Of a stretch of DNA of 64,000 bases, positions 26,463-34,389 are shown piece after piece (the stretch's first letter is position 1; each line of letters opens with the position of its first letter). The position numbers and the translations under genes were made by a program. Below the pieces are notes generated by a model that saw only the letters and a list, made by a program, of their open reading frames with translations, did no database searches and was not told where the DNA came from. This DNA is from Opacimonas immobilis (GTDB lineage Bacteria; Pseudomonadota; Gammaproteobacteria; Enterobacterales; Alteromonadaceae), in NCBI RefSeq assembly GCF_048282545.1, contig NZ_CP182485.1:930001-994000 (forward strand). Direction: 5' to 3'.

Positions 26463-26540
26463 TGCTATTGTATTTTTTATTGTTTTGGACTAATTTTAAG
26501 TCACGTATAATGATGCACAAACCATATCAAGGAAATTACT

Positions 26541-26777
26541 ATGTCACAACAAGGTTCAGGGGGCAATGTTATCGCCGCTATTTGTAATGTTTTCATTCCT
26601 GGTTTAGGTCAACTGGTACAAGGAAGACTTGGCGCAGCGATTTTATTTTTTGTCGTATGCGCAGTCTGTTATGCACTCAGCGCGACATTAATTTTAATTT
26701 TTATGTGGCCTGTAGGGGCTCTGTTTCACCTTTGGTCAATAATCAGTGCAGCTAGATACAATCCCAATCACATATGA
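26541..26777 (+). CDS. Small two-helix membrane protein
   Basis: A 78-residue hydrophobic protein: a short polar N-terminus (MSQQGSGGN), then ICNVFIPGLGQLVQGRLGAA and two predicted transmembrane helices (about 33-50 and 52-70). The pattern PGxGQxxxGR before a helical hairpin resembles TM2-like small membrane proteins. It is preceded by AAGGAAA at good spacing. Function is unknown. It is divergent from pip and convergent with yihY. The family resemblance is only approximate. Confidence 0.75.
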   Translation: MSQQGSGGNVIAAICNVFIPGLGQLVQGRLGAAILFFVVCAVCYALSATLILIFMWPVGALFHLWSIISAARYNPNHI

Positions 26778-26811
26778 TTGACTAACTTACAAGGACGTTA
26801 CATATGAAAAA

Positions 26812-27693
26812 CTAAGTGTTTTTCTCTTTGTTCTCATCGAGGTCAAGGAATTTGGCCTCTTTGACTGAGCAAGTGAATTCCGCACCGATCAACACCACTA
26901 TCCAAGACAAATAAACCCATACGAACAAAATAGGAATGACCGCCAGGGCACCATAAATCAGCTCATAGGAAGGGAAATTTTTGACGTATAAAGCAAATCC
27001 TTTTTTACTGAGTTCAAATAAGAAGGTTGATAAAATCGCTCCAGCCAAAGCGTGTTTGAATTTCACGCGAGTGTTAGGTACCAACATAAAAATGATCAAA
27101 AATGCAATTAACGCCAACAAACTGGGTACCCATTTAAGCAAAAAAGTACCCAACCCTGCTGTGTACTCTTCAGCGACTGCGGCAAAACCTAACAAGTAAG
27201 TACTTACGACAACACTAGCTCCAATTAAGATTGGCCCAAGTGTGATAATCATCCAGTATATTGCAAAGGTAAAGACCGCAGGTCGAGTCTTGCGGGTACG
27301 CCAGATTACATTCAATGTTTTATCGATATTGCTGATCAAAAGCAGTGCGACGACAAGTAGAGAGATGATGCCGATTGCGCCCATTTCACTTGCGTTACCC
27401 ACAAATTCAGTGACGTATCGTTGCACAACATCGCCAGAAGTGGGCACAAAATTGTTAAAGATAAAATCTTCCAATACTTGGCGCACACTAGCAAAGGCTG
27501 GAAAGGCACTTAAAATGGTAAAGAACACCATAATAAATGGTACTAATGACAACAAAGAGACGTACGCAAGGTGTCCAGCTGAAACCGTAATCTTGTCTTC
27601 TTGACAGCGTTTAACAAAATAACTAAGAAGATTTTGTAATTTAGGAAATGTCGTGCGTTGTAAAAGCATCCATGCTTTTTGCCATGTGTTCAT
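26812..27693 (-). CDS. yihY: YihY/BrkB family inner membrane protein
   Basis: A 293-residue integral membrane protein with about six helices, of the YihY (UPF0761, formerly RNase BN-like) family. Family strings are AGHLAYVSLLSLVPFIMVFFT (about 39-59) and YGALAVIPILFVWVYLSWIVVL (about 242-263). Its role is unknown; the older RNase BN label is wrong for this family. yihY lies beside dtd and fabY in E. coli too, so the neighbourhood supports the call. Confidence 0.9.
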   Translation of the reverse strand: MNTWQKAWMLLQRTTFPKLQNLLSYFVKRCQEDKITVSAGHLAYVSLLSLVPFIMVFFTILSAFPAFASVRQVLEDFIFNNFVPTSGDVVQRYVTEFVGNASEMGAIGIISLLVVALLLISNIDKTLNVIWRTRKTRPAVFTFAIYWMIITLGPILIGASVVVSTYLLGFAAVAEEYTAGLGTFLLKWVPSLLALIAFLIIFMLVPNTRVKFKHALAGAILSTFLFELSKKGFALYVKNFPSYELIYGALAVIPILFVWVYLSWIVVLIGAEFTCSVKEAKFLDLDENKEKNT

Positions 27694-27726
27694 TATTTGA
27701 CTTAAAAATTCATTGACTAATGAATA

Positions 27727-27750
27727 GCTTAGCAGACATCTCTGCTAAGC
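27727..27750. other. Perfect 10-bp stem-loop between metF and yihY
   Basis: GCTTAGCAGA and TCTGCTAAGC flank a CATC loop. It begins 23 bases past the metF stop and lies just before the yihY start. There is no strong T-run on either side. It may be a Rho-dependent or processed 3' end of metF, or an operator for yihY. Only the structure is certain. Confidence 0.55.
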
Positions 27751-27773
27751 GACAAACACATTACACAATTCTT

Positions 27774-28655
27774 TTAGGCGCGTAAGCCAAGCATATGGCA
27801 AATGGCATAACTCAATTCACTGCGATTGAGGGTATAGAAGTGAAAGTGTTTTACGCCTTCACGAGCGAGGATTTTAACTTGATCCATCGCGATACTGGCG
27901 GCCAATAAATTGCGGGTCGTTTGGTCAGCGTCATCTAGGCCATCGTACATTTTGTGTAACCAGTTAGGTACGTGCACATTAGTAAAGTTGGCAAACCTTA
28001 GTAACGTTTGATAATTAGTCACTGGTAAAATCCCTGGAACAATATCAATATCAATACCAGCGGCAGCAGCGCGGTCGCGGAATCGCAAATAATGAGAGGA
28101 ATCAAAAAAGAACTGAGTGATGGCTTCAGTTGCTCCTGCTTCGGCCTTGCGTTTTAAATTGAGCAAATCAAATTGTGCATTAGGTGCTTCAGGATGCGTT
28201 TCAGGATAAGCGGCAACGGAAATATCAAAATCAGCTACGTCCTTGAGTAAAGCAACCAAATCTGATGCATACATATCTGGCTTATCCATGCCATCGGGCA
28301 AGTCACCGCGCAGTGCCACGATGCGTCTGATCCCGTTGTCCCAATATTCTTGCGCGATTTGGGTTAATTCTTCACGTGATGCATCCACACAGGTCAAATG
28401 CGGAACGGCTGCAATTCCCATGTCGTTTTGAATGCGTTTTACCACATTGTGGGTTTTGTCACGTTCACCACTGTTAGCACCATAAGTCACGGACATATAT
28501 GATGGTTTCAACGGCGCAAGTCGTTCGACAGACTTCCATAGCATGGTTTCCATCTTCTCGTTACTCGGTGGGAAAAATTCAAAAGACACCTGAATATCAC
28601 GTAATTCTGACAAAGACTGGTTGAGAAGATCTATGCCTTGAGCATAAGAAACCAT
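27774..28655 (-). CDS. metF: 5,10-methylenetetrahydrofolate reductase
   Basis: A 293-residue FAD-dependent TIM-barrel enzyme that makes 5-methyl-THF for methionine synthesis. Conserved strings are VSFEFFPPSNEKM (about 23-35), PHLTCVDASREEL (about 84-96), RIVALRGDLP (about 113) and TQFFFDSSHYLRF near 180. Two met boxes lie 30-45 bases upstream of its start, so MetJ with S-adenosylmethionine should repress it. It is divergent from metJ. Confidence 0.97.
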   Translation of the reverse strand: MVSYAQGIDLLNQSLSELRDIQVSFEFFPPSNEKMETMLWKSVERLAPLKPSYMSVTYGANSGERDKTHNVVKRIQNDMGIAAVPHLTCVDASREELTQIAQEYWDNGIRRIVALRGDLPDGMDKPDMYASDLVALLKDVADFDISVAAYPETHPEAPNAQFDLLNLKRKAEAGATEAITQFFFDSSHYLRFRDRAAAAGIDIDIVPGILPVTNYQTLLRFANFTNVHVPNWLHKMYDGLDDADQTTRNLLAASIAMDQVKILAREGVKHFHFYTLNRSELSYAICHMLGLRA

Positions 28656-28684
28656 GAGTGAACTCCAAAAAAAGGGTATACAAT

Positions 28685-28700
28685 AGACGTTTAGACGTCT
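28685..28700. promoter_or_regulatory. Tandem met boxes (MetJ operator)
   Basis: Two adjacent eight-base boxes, AGACGTTT and AGACGTCT, match the AGACGTCT consensus at six and eight positions. MetJ dimers bind such tandem boxes cooperatively. They lie in the metF-metJ divergent region closer to metF, consistent with repression of metF and possible autoregulation of metJ. Confidence 0.9.
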
Positions 28701-28806
28701 AAACTACGAGATATTAGTGGTTCGGTCAAGCAAAATCATCCGTTGTTAGACTAAAACCGTATTCTGAAAATATATAATAAATATAAAAACACGATAAGGC
28801 AGTATG

Positions 28807-29127
28807 ATGGCAACTTGGAATGGTAAATACATACACCCCTACGCAGAGCACGGTAAGAAAGCCGAGCAAGTCAAAAAAGTTACAGTCTCAATACCGATTA
28901 ATGTGCTTAAAGTGTTGACCGATGAACGAACCAGACGTCAAGTAAATAATTTGCGTCATGCCACTAACTCTGAGCTGCTATGTGAGGCCTTTTTGCATGC
29001 GTTTACGGGGCAGCCGCTGCCCAACGATGATGACTTAGCTAAAGAAAATCCCCATCGCATACCAGCTGAGGCGAGAACCTTGATGGAGCAAATGGGGATG
29101 CTAGAGGTGGAGGAAGTCGAAAAATAA
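28807..29127 (+). CDS. metJ: Methionine repressor MetJ
   Basis: A ribbon-helix-helix repressor of 106 residues that uses S-adenosylmethionine as corepressor. It is nearly identical to E. coli MetJ over YAEHGKKAEQVKKVTVSI (beta strand that reads the operator) and DERTRRQVNNLRHATNSE. I prefer the second of two adjacent ATGs (28807), which has AAGG seven bases upstream and yields MATWNGKYI, aligned with E. coli MAEWSGEYI. The first ATG, at 28804, would add one Met. It is convergent with the malic enzyme gene, five bases apart. Confidence 0.97.
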   Translation: MATWNGKYIHPYAEHGKKAEQVKKVTVSIPINVLKVLTDERTRRQVNNLRHATNSELLCEAFLHAFTGQPLPNDDDLAKENPHRIPAEARTLMEQMGMLEVEEVEK

Positions 29128-29132
29128 TCGGC

Positions 29133-30377
29133 TTATTCCATATATCCTTCCGGTAATTCTTCTAAGAATGCCACGCCTGAGTCAATTGCAGCTTGGGCAA
29201 CTGCTTTAGCGATACGTGAGCATAATCTCGGATCCATTGGTTTTGGAATAATGTAATCGCGACCAAATTCTAAAGACGACGAATTACTTGCTACCAAGAC
29301 CTCTTCTGGAACCGGTTCTTTAGATACCGCACGCAAGGCTTCTACTGCAGCAACTTTCATTTCATCATTAATGGCATTAGAACGAACATCTAGTGCTCCA
29401 CGAAAGATAAACGGGAAACACAATACGTTGTTGACCTGATTGGGGTAATCAGAACGGCCTGTGGCCATAATTAAATCAGAACGCGTGGCATGAGCGAGTT
29501 CAGGCTTGATTTCCGGATCTGGGTTTGAGCAGGCAAACACAACTGGATTTGGCGCCATCAAAGAAAGTGTTTCAGCTGGCAGGACATCAGGCCCTGATAA
29601 GCCTAGGAACACATCGGCTCCGTCCATTACATCTTCAAGTGTGCGTTTGTCAGTGTTATTGGCAAAAGCAAGTTTGTGCTCAGGTAAGTTTTCACGACGG
29701 GTGTGGATCACACCATTGCGGTCAATCATGTAGACTTTTTCACGTTGTGCACCACACTTGATCAATAGCTCCATACACGCAATCGCAGCTGCCCCTGCGC
29801 CCATACACACAAAACGTGCGTCTGCAATGGCTTTGCCTTGGATCTCTAATGCGTTCAGCATACCTGCTGCCGTAACAATAGCAGTGCCGTGCTGGTCATC
29901 ATGAAAAATTGGGATCTTACAACGTTTCTGTAATTCGCGCTCAATTTCAAAACACTCAGGTGCTTTGATATCTTCGAGGTTAATGCCACCAAAGGTATCT
30001 GCGATATTCGCTACCGTGTTAATAAATTCTTCGGTGGTACGGTGATTGACCTCAATATCTATCGAGTCCAATCCTGCAAAGCGTTTAAACAACAACGCTT
30101 TACCTTCCATTACTGGTTTGGATGCCAGCGGCCCTAAGTTCCCTAATCCCAAAATAGCGGAACCATTTGAAATGACCGCAACCATATTACCTTTGGCCGT
30201 GTATTTGTAAGCCATGTTTGGGTCGTCAGCAATTTCACGAACGGGCTCAGCAACACCCGGACTATATGCTAAGGCTAGGTCATTGACCGTTTCAGCTGGT
30301 GTAGTTAATTCAACGCTAATTTTTCCTGGGGTAGGGAGGGCGTGGTAGTCTAACGCCTGTTGACGGAAATCCGACAT
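29133..30377 (-). CDS. NAD(P)-dependent malic enzyme (short, single-domain form)
   Basis: A roughly 414-residue oxidative decarboxylase converting malate to pyruvate. It matches the malic-enzyme part of MaeB, with DYHALPTPGKISVE, LALAYSPGVAEP (about 34-45), FGGINLEDIKAPECF (about 134-148), PIFHDDQHGTAIV, a Rossmann GAGAAAIACMELL and CSNPDPEI. The phosphotransacetylase-like C-terminal half of long MaeB enzymes is missing. The start is uncertain: ATG at 30377 gives the usual MSDFRQQALDY. An ATG at 30389 adds four residues but lies directly against AAGG. A longer open frame upstream encodes an unlikely hydrophobic stretch. Confidence 0.9.
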   Translation of the reverse strand: MSDFRQQALDYHALPTPGKISVELTTPAETVNDLALAYSPGVAEPVREIADDPNMAYKYTAKGNMVAVISNGSAILGLGNLGPLASKPVMEGKALLFKRFAGLDSIDIEVNHRTTEEFINTVANIADTFGGINLEDIKAPECFEIERELQKRCKIPIFHDDQHGTAIVTAAGMLNALEIQGKAIADARFVCMGAGAAAIACMELLIKCGAQREKVYMIDRNGVIHTRRENLPEHKLAFANNTDKRTLEDVMDGADVFLGLSGPDVLPAETLSLMAPNPVVFACSNPDPEIKPELAHATRSDLIMATGRSDYPNQVNNVLCFPFIFRGALDVRSNAINDEMKVAAVEALRAVSKEPVPEEVLVASNSSSLEFGRDYIIPKPMDPRLCSRIAKAVAQAAIDSGVAFLEELPEGYME

Positions 30378-30507
30378 CTCGATGGGCATCCTTATATAGG
30401 GTATTGAGAAATAACGCCTTGAGGCAAATAACGTATTATTTTTATTGTTGTGAAGGTAAATGTAACACACCCAAAACAAAATGTAAGAGGCAAAAAACAG
30501 TAAGCAC

Positions 30508-30537
30508 AAAAAAAGCGTCATATAGACGCTTTTTTTG
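30508..30537 (-). terminator. Terminator downstream of rpmE
   Basis: Stem AAAAAAAGCGTC / GACGCTTTTTTT with a five-base loop gives a T-run on either strand. It follows the rpmE stop and separates rpmE from the malic enzyme gene. Confidence 0.85.
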
Positions 30538-30552
30538 TATAAGACATTGGGC

Positions 30553-30765
30553 TTACTTAGATTTAAGTGCACCAAAACGCTTGTTGAAGCGGTCAACACG
30601 ACCACCTGTATCAACGTTACGTTGCTTACCAGTATAAAATGGGTGACAAGCTGAACAAACGTCCAAGTTTAAGTCTTTACCAACCGTAGAACGGATTTTG
30701 ATGACGTTACCGCAAGAACAGTTCGCAGTAATTTCTTCGTAGTTAGGATGAATACCTGTTTTCAT
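30553..30765 (-). CDS. rpmE: 50S ribosomal protein L31 (zinc-binding form)
   Basis: A 70-residue ribosomal protein. Cysteines in CSCG (about 16-19) and CSAC (about 37-40) are the zinc ligands of the C+ form. The paralogue without cysteines usually replaces it under zinc shortage through Zur. The end reads VDRFNKRFGALKSK. It is divergent from priA, as in E. coli, with its own terminator. Confidence 0.97.
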   Translation of the reverse strand: MKTGIHPNYEEITANCSCGNVIKIRSTVGKDLNLDVCSACHPFYTGKQRNVDTGGRVDRFNKRFGALKSK

Positions 30766-30918
30766 GGGTTACTCCAATATAGAAGCCGTATCGCTATAAG
30801 ATCTAGGCATACCTAATCAAACACCATACGCTAATAAAAATTATGACAAGTAATTAAACTTGCCGTTTAGGGTCGCGCATATTAAAGTAATCTGTCTTTT
30901 GGATCAAGTGTTTATTCA

Positions 30919-33147
30919 ATGCACATCTATGCAGTAGCGATTCCAGTTCCCCTGTATAAAACGTTTCACTACACCAGTACTGAGACGCTGATTGTGGGTG
31001 CGCGCGTGGAAGTGAACTTTGCCAGTCGTCGCATGGTCGGGATTGTGTGGCAAGAGACCGATGTCCATGAAATCGAGGCAAATATATTCAAAAAGCTTAA
31101 ACCGATTATTCGCTTGCTTGATCAATCCCCTATTTTTGATGCTACTTGGCGTAGATTATTGCAATGGTTAGCCGAATATTATCAACACCCTCTTGGTGAG
31201 GTATGTCAGACAGCACTCCCCGTCGCGCTACGCAAGCCGAAGGGAAGTAGTCAATTTCCCGCACAGACGTATCTTAAGCTTACTGCAAAATTTCAAGCGC
31301 AATGGGACGATATTGGGGATGCGGGAACGATTTTCAAAAATACCGGTCATCGAGCCGCTAGCCAGCAACAAGCACTGTTTAGCGAGATAGCTCAAGGCGC
31401 AAAAGTACTGACAGACATTCGTCAGTCTTATACCAAACCAACTCTGGATGGTCTTAAGCAAAAAGACATGATTACAGAATTTTCAGCGCCGGTCGTTGCC
31501 GGCGTCTGGCATCGTTCTACTGATTATTGGGAAACCTTATCACATGCCCGAGCAAATGTTGAACAAGCTCTTGCGATCACGGGGATAACCGCACAATTGG
31601 AACAATATGGGGCGTTTTTACTTGAAGGCATTACCGGCAGTGGCAAAACGGAAGTGTATTTGCAAATTATTGCTCACGTTCTAGCGAGAGGACAGCAAGT
31701 GTTAATCCTGGTACCAGAGATAGGGTTAACGCCACAGACGGTGTCACGTTTTGAACAGCGCTTTGGTATCGAAGTAGGAGTAATTCATTCAGGCTTAACT
31801 GACACAGCTCGTTTAACCGTCTGGCAAAAGGCAAGAGCTGAGCAAATTGGTCTGGTGATCGGTACACGCTCTGCGATTTTTACCCCTTTACCTGCTTTGG
31901 GAATGATCATCATTGATGAAGAACACGATGAATCTTTTAAACAACAAGATGGTCTTAAGTATCACGCTCGAGCATTAGCAACCATGATTGCGCATAAACG
32001 CAATATTCCTCTATTGCTGGGGACAGCCACCCCAACGGCTGAGACATTGCTCAATGCGCAAACGGGCAAATATCAGCATTTTACTTTGCAACAACGTGCA
32101 GGTGGAGCGGTGCCTGCGACCTTGCGTCTGGTCGATACATCGCAAGTTACTTTGACGTCAGGCTTGGCGGATGAAACGCTAAAAACCATGCAGCAGCATC
32201 TCAATGCAGGGAATCAAGTGTTGGTATTTCTCAATCGCAGAGGGTATGCGCCAGCCGTGGTTTGCCAGCAATGTGGATACGCTCAAGAATGCCGTTCCTG
32301 TGATAAACCATTTACTTATCATCGCGCCAAAAGCAAGCTGATTTGTCATCATTGCACGGAACAAGTCAACCTATATCAGACCTGCATGCATTGTGGGCAT
32401 CACACTATGCAAACTGAAGGGATCGGCACGGAACAATTGACTGCGCAAATAGATGCGTTGTTTCCTCACCACCGAACCATACGAATAGATTCCGATGCGA
32501 TGCGGGGAAAAGATGTATTGAGTAACACCCTTGATGCAATCAATGCCAACGATTATCAAATTTTGGTGGGCACTCAGATTTTGGCCAAAGGACATCACTT
32601 TGCTAATGTCACTTGTGTGGTTATCATGGATGTCGATACGGCGCTTTTTTCGCCTGATTTTCGTGCCACTGAAAAATTAGCGCAGTTGATCACTCAAATC
32701 TCGGGACGAGCTGGGCGTGCAACCAAACCCGGAGAAACTTTGTTGCAGACTGCGCAACCAGGACACCCACTCATCCAAGATTTATTACACAATGGGTATG
32801 GTCATTGTATACGCACGATTTTGCATGAGCGTCAGGCGAACCATTTACCGCCCTTTACCCATCAAGCATTGATTCGAGCTGAGGATCCAGACGTAAGTAA
32901 GTGCTTGCGTTTATTGCATTTTGCAATGCAACAATGCGAACAACTACAATCGCTGATGCTTCTTGGGCCGTTACCGTGTTTGATAGAAAAGCGTCAGTCT
33001 CGGTATCGGTATCAATTGTTGTTACAAGCTGAGCAACGAGGGTACTTGCAAGGTGTGTTAAAACAATTAACGCCTTCAATTCAAGAGCTTGCACAAGAAT
33101 TGCGCATTCGCTGGTCAGTTGATGTGGATAATATAGATTTTAGTTAA
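30919..33147 (+). CDS. priA: Primosomal replication protein PriA (DNA helicase)
   Basis: A 742-residue 3'-5' DNA helicase that reloads the replisome at stalled forks. The N-terminal DNA-binding domain starts MHIYAVAIPVPLYKTFHY. Walker A is GITGSGKTEVYLQ (about 234-246), the DEAH-box is IIIDEEHDESF (about 331-341) and helicase motifs III-VI follow, including LGTATPTAET and QISGRAGRA. A cysteine-rich zinc-binding insert (CQQCGYAQECRSC ... CHHC ... CMHCGHH) lies at about 451-495. It is a single gene, followed after 48 bases by an ftsN-like gene. Confidence 0.97.
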   Translation: MHIYAVAIPVPLYKTFHYTSTETLIVGARVEVNFASRRMVGIVWQETDVHEIEANIFKKLKPIIRLLDQSPIFDATWRRLLQWLAEYYQHPLGEVCQTALPVALRKPKGSSQFPAQTYLKLTAKFQAQWDDIGDAGTIFKNTGHRAASQQQALFSEIAQGAKVLTDIRQSYTKPTLDGLKQKDMITEFSAPVVAGVWHRSTDYWETLSHARANVEQALAITGITAQLEQYGAFLLEGITGSGKTEVYLQIIAHVLARGQQVLILVPEIGLTPQTVSRFEQRFGIEVGVIHSGLTDTARLTVWQKARAEQIGLVIGTRSAIFTPLPALGMIIIDEEHDESFKQQDGLKYHARALATMIAHKRNIPLLLGTATPTAETLLNAQTGKYQHFTLQQRAGGAVPATLRLVDTSQVTLTSGLADETLKTMQQHLNAGNQVLVFLNRRGYAPAVVCQQCGYAQECRSCDKPFTYHRAKSKLICHHCTEQVNLYQTCMHCGHHTMQTEGIGTEQLTAQIDALFPHHRTIRIDSDAMRGKDVLSNTLDAINANDYQILVGTQILAKGHHFANVTCVVIMDVDTALFSPDFRATEKLAQLITQISGRAGRATKPGETLLQTAQPGHPLIQDLLHNGYGHCIRTILHERQANHLPPFTHQALIRAEDPDVSKCLRLLHFAMQQCEQLQSLMLLGPLPCLIEKRQSRYRYQLLLQAEQRGYLQGVLKQLTPSIQELAQELRIRWSVDVDNIDFS

Positions 33148-33195
33148 GAGGTTGGTACAATACCAAAGTCTTTCACAATTTGAGCTGTAACCTTC

Positions 33196-33762
33196 ATGGC
33201 GACTCGAGATTACGTCAACCGTCAACCTAAACCGCGCAAACCTAAAAAGAATGAACAACAACAGCGAAAAGTTTCGATAATACGGATCACGATGACCTTT
33301 TTGGTATTGTTTGGGTTTATTGGTGGGTTATACTGGTTGAGTCAACAACCTCTTGAGCAAGGCAGCGCTGATGAGCCTAATGAAACTTCTGTTCCCAAGC
33401 AATCGCCTGCAGAGAAACCGGCACAATCTGTTACCGACGAACCGTTACCTGAGCTACCCCAAGAAGAGTGGGAATTTATTAAAATTTTGCCAGGCTATGA
33501 GGTTGAAGTCGATGTTGAAGCGATCACATCCGATAAGCTATTTTTGATGCAATGTGGCTCGTTCCGACAATTCGAACAAGCTGACTCGATGAAAGCGACG
33601 ATGGCCTTGGCTGGTCTTGAACCTCAAATACGCGGTTCCAACAATGGTTGGTATCGAGTAATACTAGGTCCGTATGATTCCAGACGTGATGCCGAGAAAG
33701 ACCGTCACAAACTGCAAGGCGTCAATATTCATAGTTGCAAGATTTGGTTATGGAATTTGTAG
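33196..33762 (+). CDS. ftsN: SPOR-domain cell division protein, short FtsN-like
   Basis: A 188-residue bitopic inner membrane protein. The cytoplasmic N-terminus begins MATRDYVNRQPKPRKPK, followed by one transmembrane helix (about 33-55), a Pro/Glu-rich periplasmic linker and a C-terminal SPOR domain (about 112-188; LMQCGSFRQFEQADSMKATM, GWYRVILGPYDSRRDAEKDR) that would bind denuded peptidoglycan at the septum. The start MATRDYV and its place between priA and hslV match E. coli ftsN. The protein is much shorter than the 319-residue E. coli form because the linker is reduced. Confidence 0.85.
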   Translation: MATRDYVNRQPKPRKPKKNEQQQRKVSIIRITMTFLVLFGFIGGLYWLSQQPLEQGSADEPNETSVPKQSPAEKPAQSVTDEPLPELPQEEWEFIKILPGYEVEVDVEAITSDKLFLMQCGSFRQFEQADSMKATMALAGLEPQIRGSNNGWYRVILGPYDSRRDAEKDRHKLQGVNIHSCKIWLWNL

Positions 33763-33773
33763 CTTAAACAAAA

Positions 33774-33801
33774 CTTGAAAATCTGATAATCATCCTTACT
33801 T
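33774..33801 (+). promoter_or_regulatory. Probable sigma-32 promoter of hslVU
   Basis: CTTGAAA at 33774-33780 matches the sigma-32 -35 consensus exactly. After a 13-base spacer, CCTTACTT at 33794-33801 is a partial match to the CCCCATNT -10. It lies 32 bases upstream of the hslV start. hslVU is a known heat-shock operon. Confidence 0.6.
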
Positions 33802-33832
33802 AATACAAATAGTTCATAAGTAAGGAATCAAT

Positions 33833-34357
33833 GTGACCACAATCGTATCGGTAAGACGTGGCAATCAAGTTGTCGTTGCTGGTGATGGCCAAGTGTCTCT
33901 TGGCAACACTGTAATGAAAGGCAATGCGCGCAAAGTTCGTCGCATTTACAAAGACAAAGTTATCGCAGGTTTTGCTGGAGGCACAGCTGATGCCTTCACT
34001 TTGTTTGAACGTTTTGAAGCAAAACTCGAATTGCACCAAGGTCATCTCATCAAAGCGGCTGTTGAATTGGCCAAAGATTGGCGAACAGATAGGATGTTGC
34101 GTCGCCTAGAAGCGATTTTAGTGGTTGCTGATCACAGTGCATCTTTGATGATCACGGGAAACGGCGACGTGATCCAAACCGATCATGACCTTATCGCTAC
34201 TGGTTCAGGTGGACCATTTGCGCAAGCTGCTGCAACGGCATTATTTCACAACACAGAATTAAGTGCGCAAGAGATTGCAACCAAAGCGCTCACAATCGCA
34301 GGTGATATTTGCGTGTATACCAATCATTCTCAGACGGTTGAAATCCTAGATTATTAA
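33833..34357 (+). CDS. hslV: ATP-dependent protease HslVU, peptidase subunit HslV
   Basis: A 174-residue proteasome-like threonine peptidase forming two hexameric rings. The start is GTG at 33833 with AAGGA upstream at good spacing. An ATG two bases earlier is in a frame that stops at once. Removal of Met exposes the catalytic Thr of TTIVSVRRG. GDGQVSLGNTVMKGNARKVR and GSGGPFAQAAA are family strings. It is followed by hslU after 32 bases. Confidence 0.97.
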   Translation: MTTIVSVRRGNQVVVAGDGQVSLGNTVMKGNARKVRRIYKDKVIAGFAGGTADAFTLFERFEAKLELHQGHLIKAAVELAKDWRTDRMLRRLEAILVVADHSASLMITGNGDVIQTDHDLIATGSGGPFAQAAATALFHNTELSAQEIATKALTIAGDICVYTNHSQTVEILDY

Positions 34358-34389
34358 TTCAGCCATCTACTTTTACAGGAAACCTAATT

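Noticed and set aside
30378..30614. A longer N-terminus for the malic enzyme, adding a hydrophobic segment
   Set aside because: The added residues read like translated AT-rich intergenic DNA, overlap the rpmE terminator, and no malic enzyme carries such a segment.
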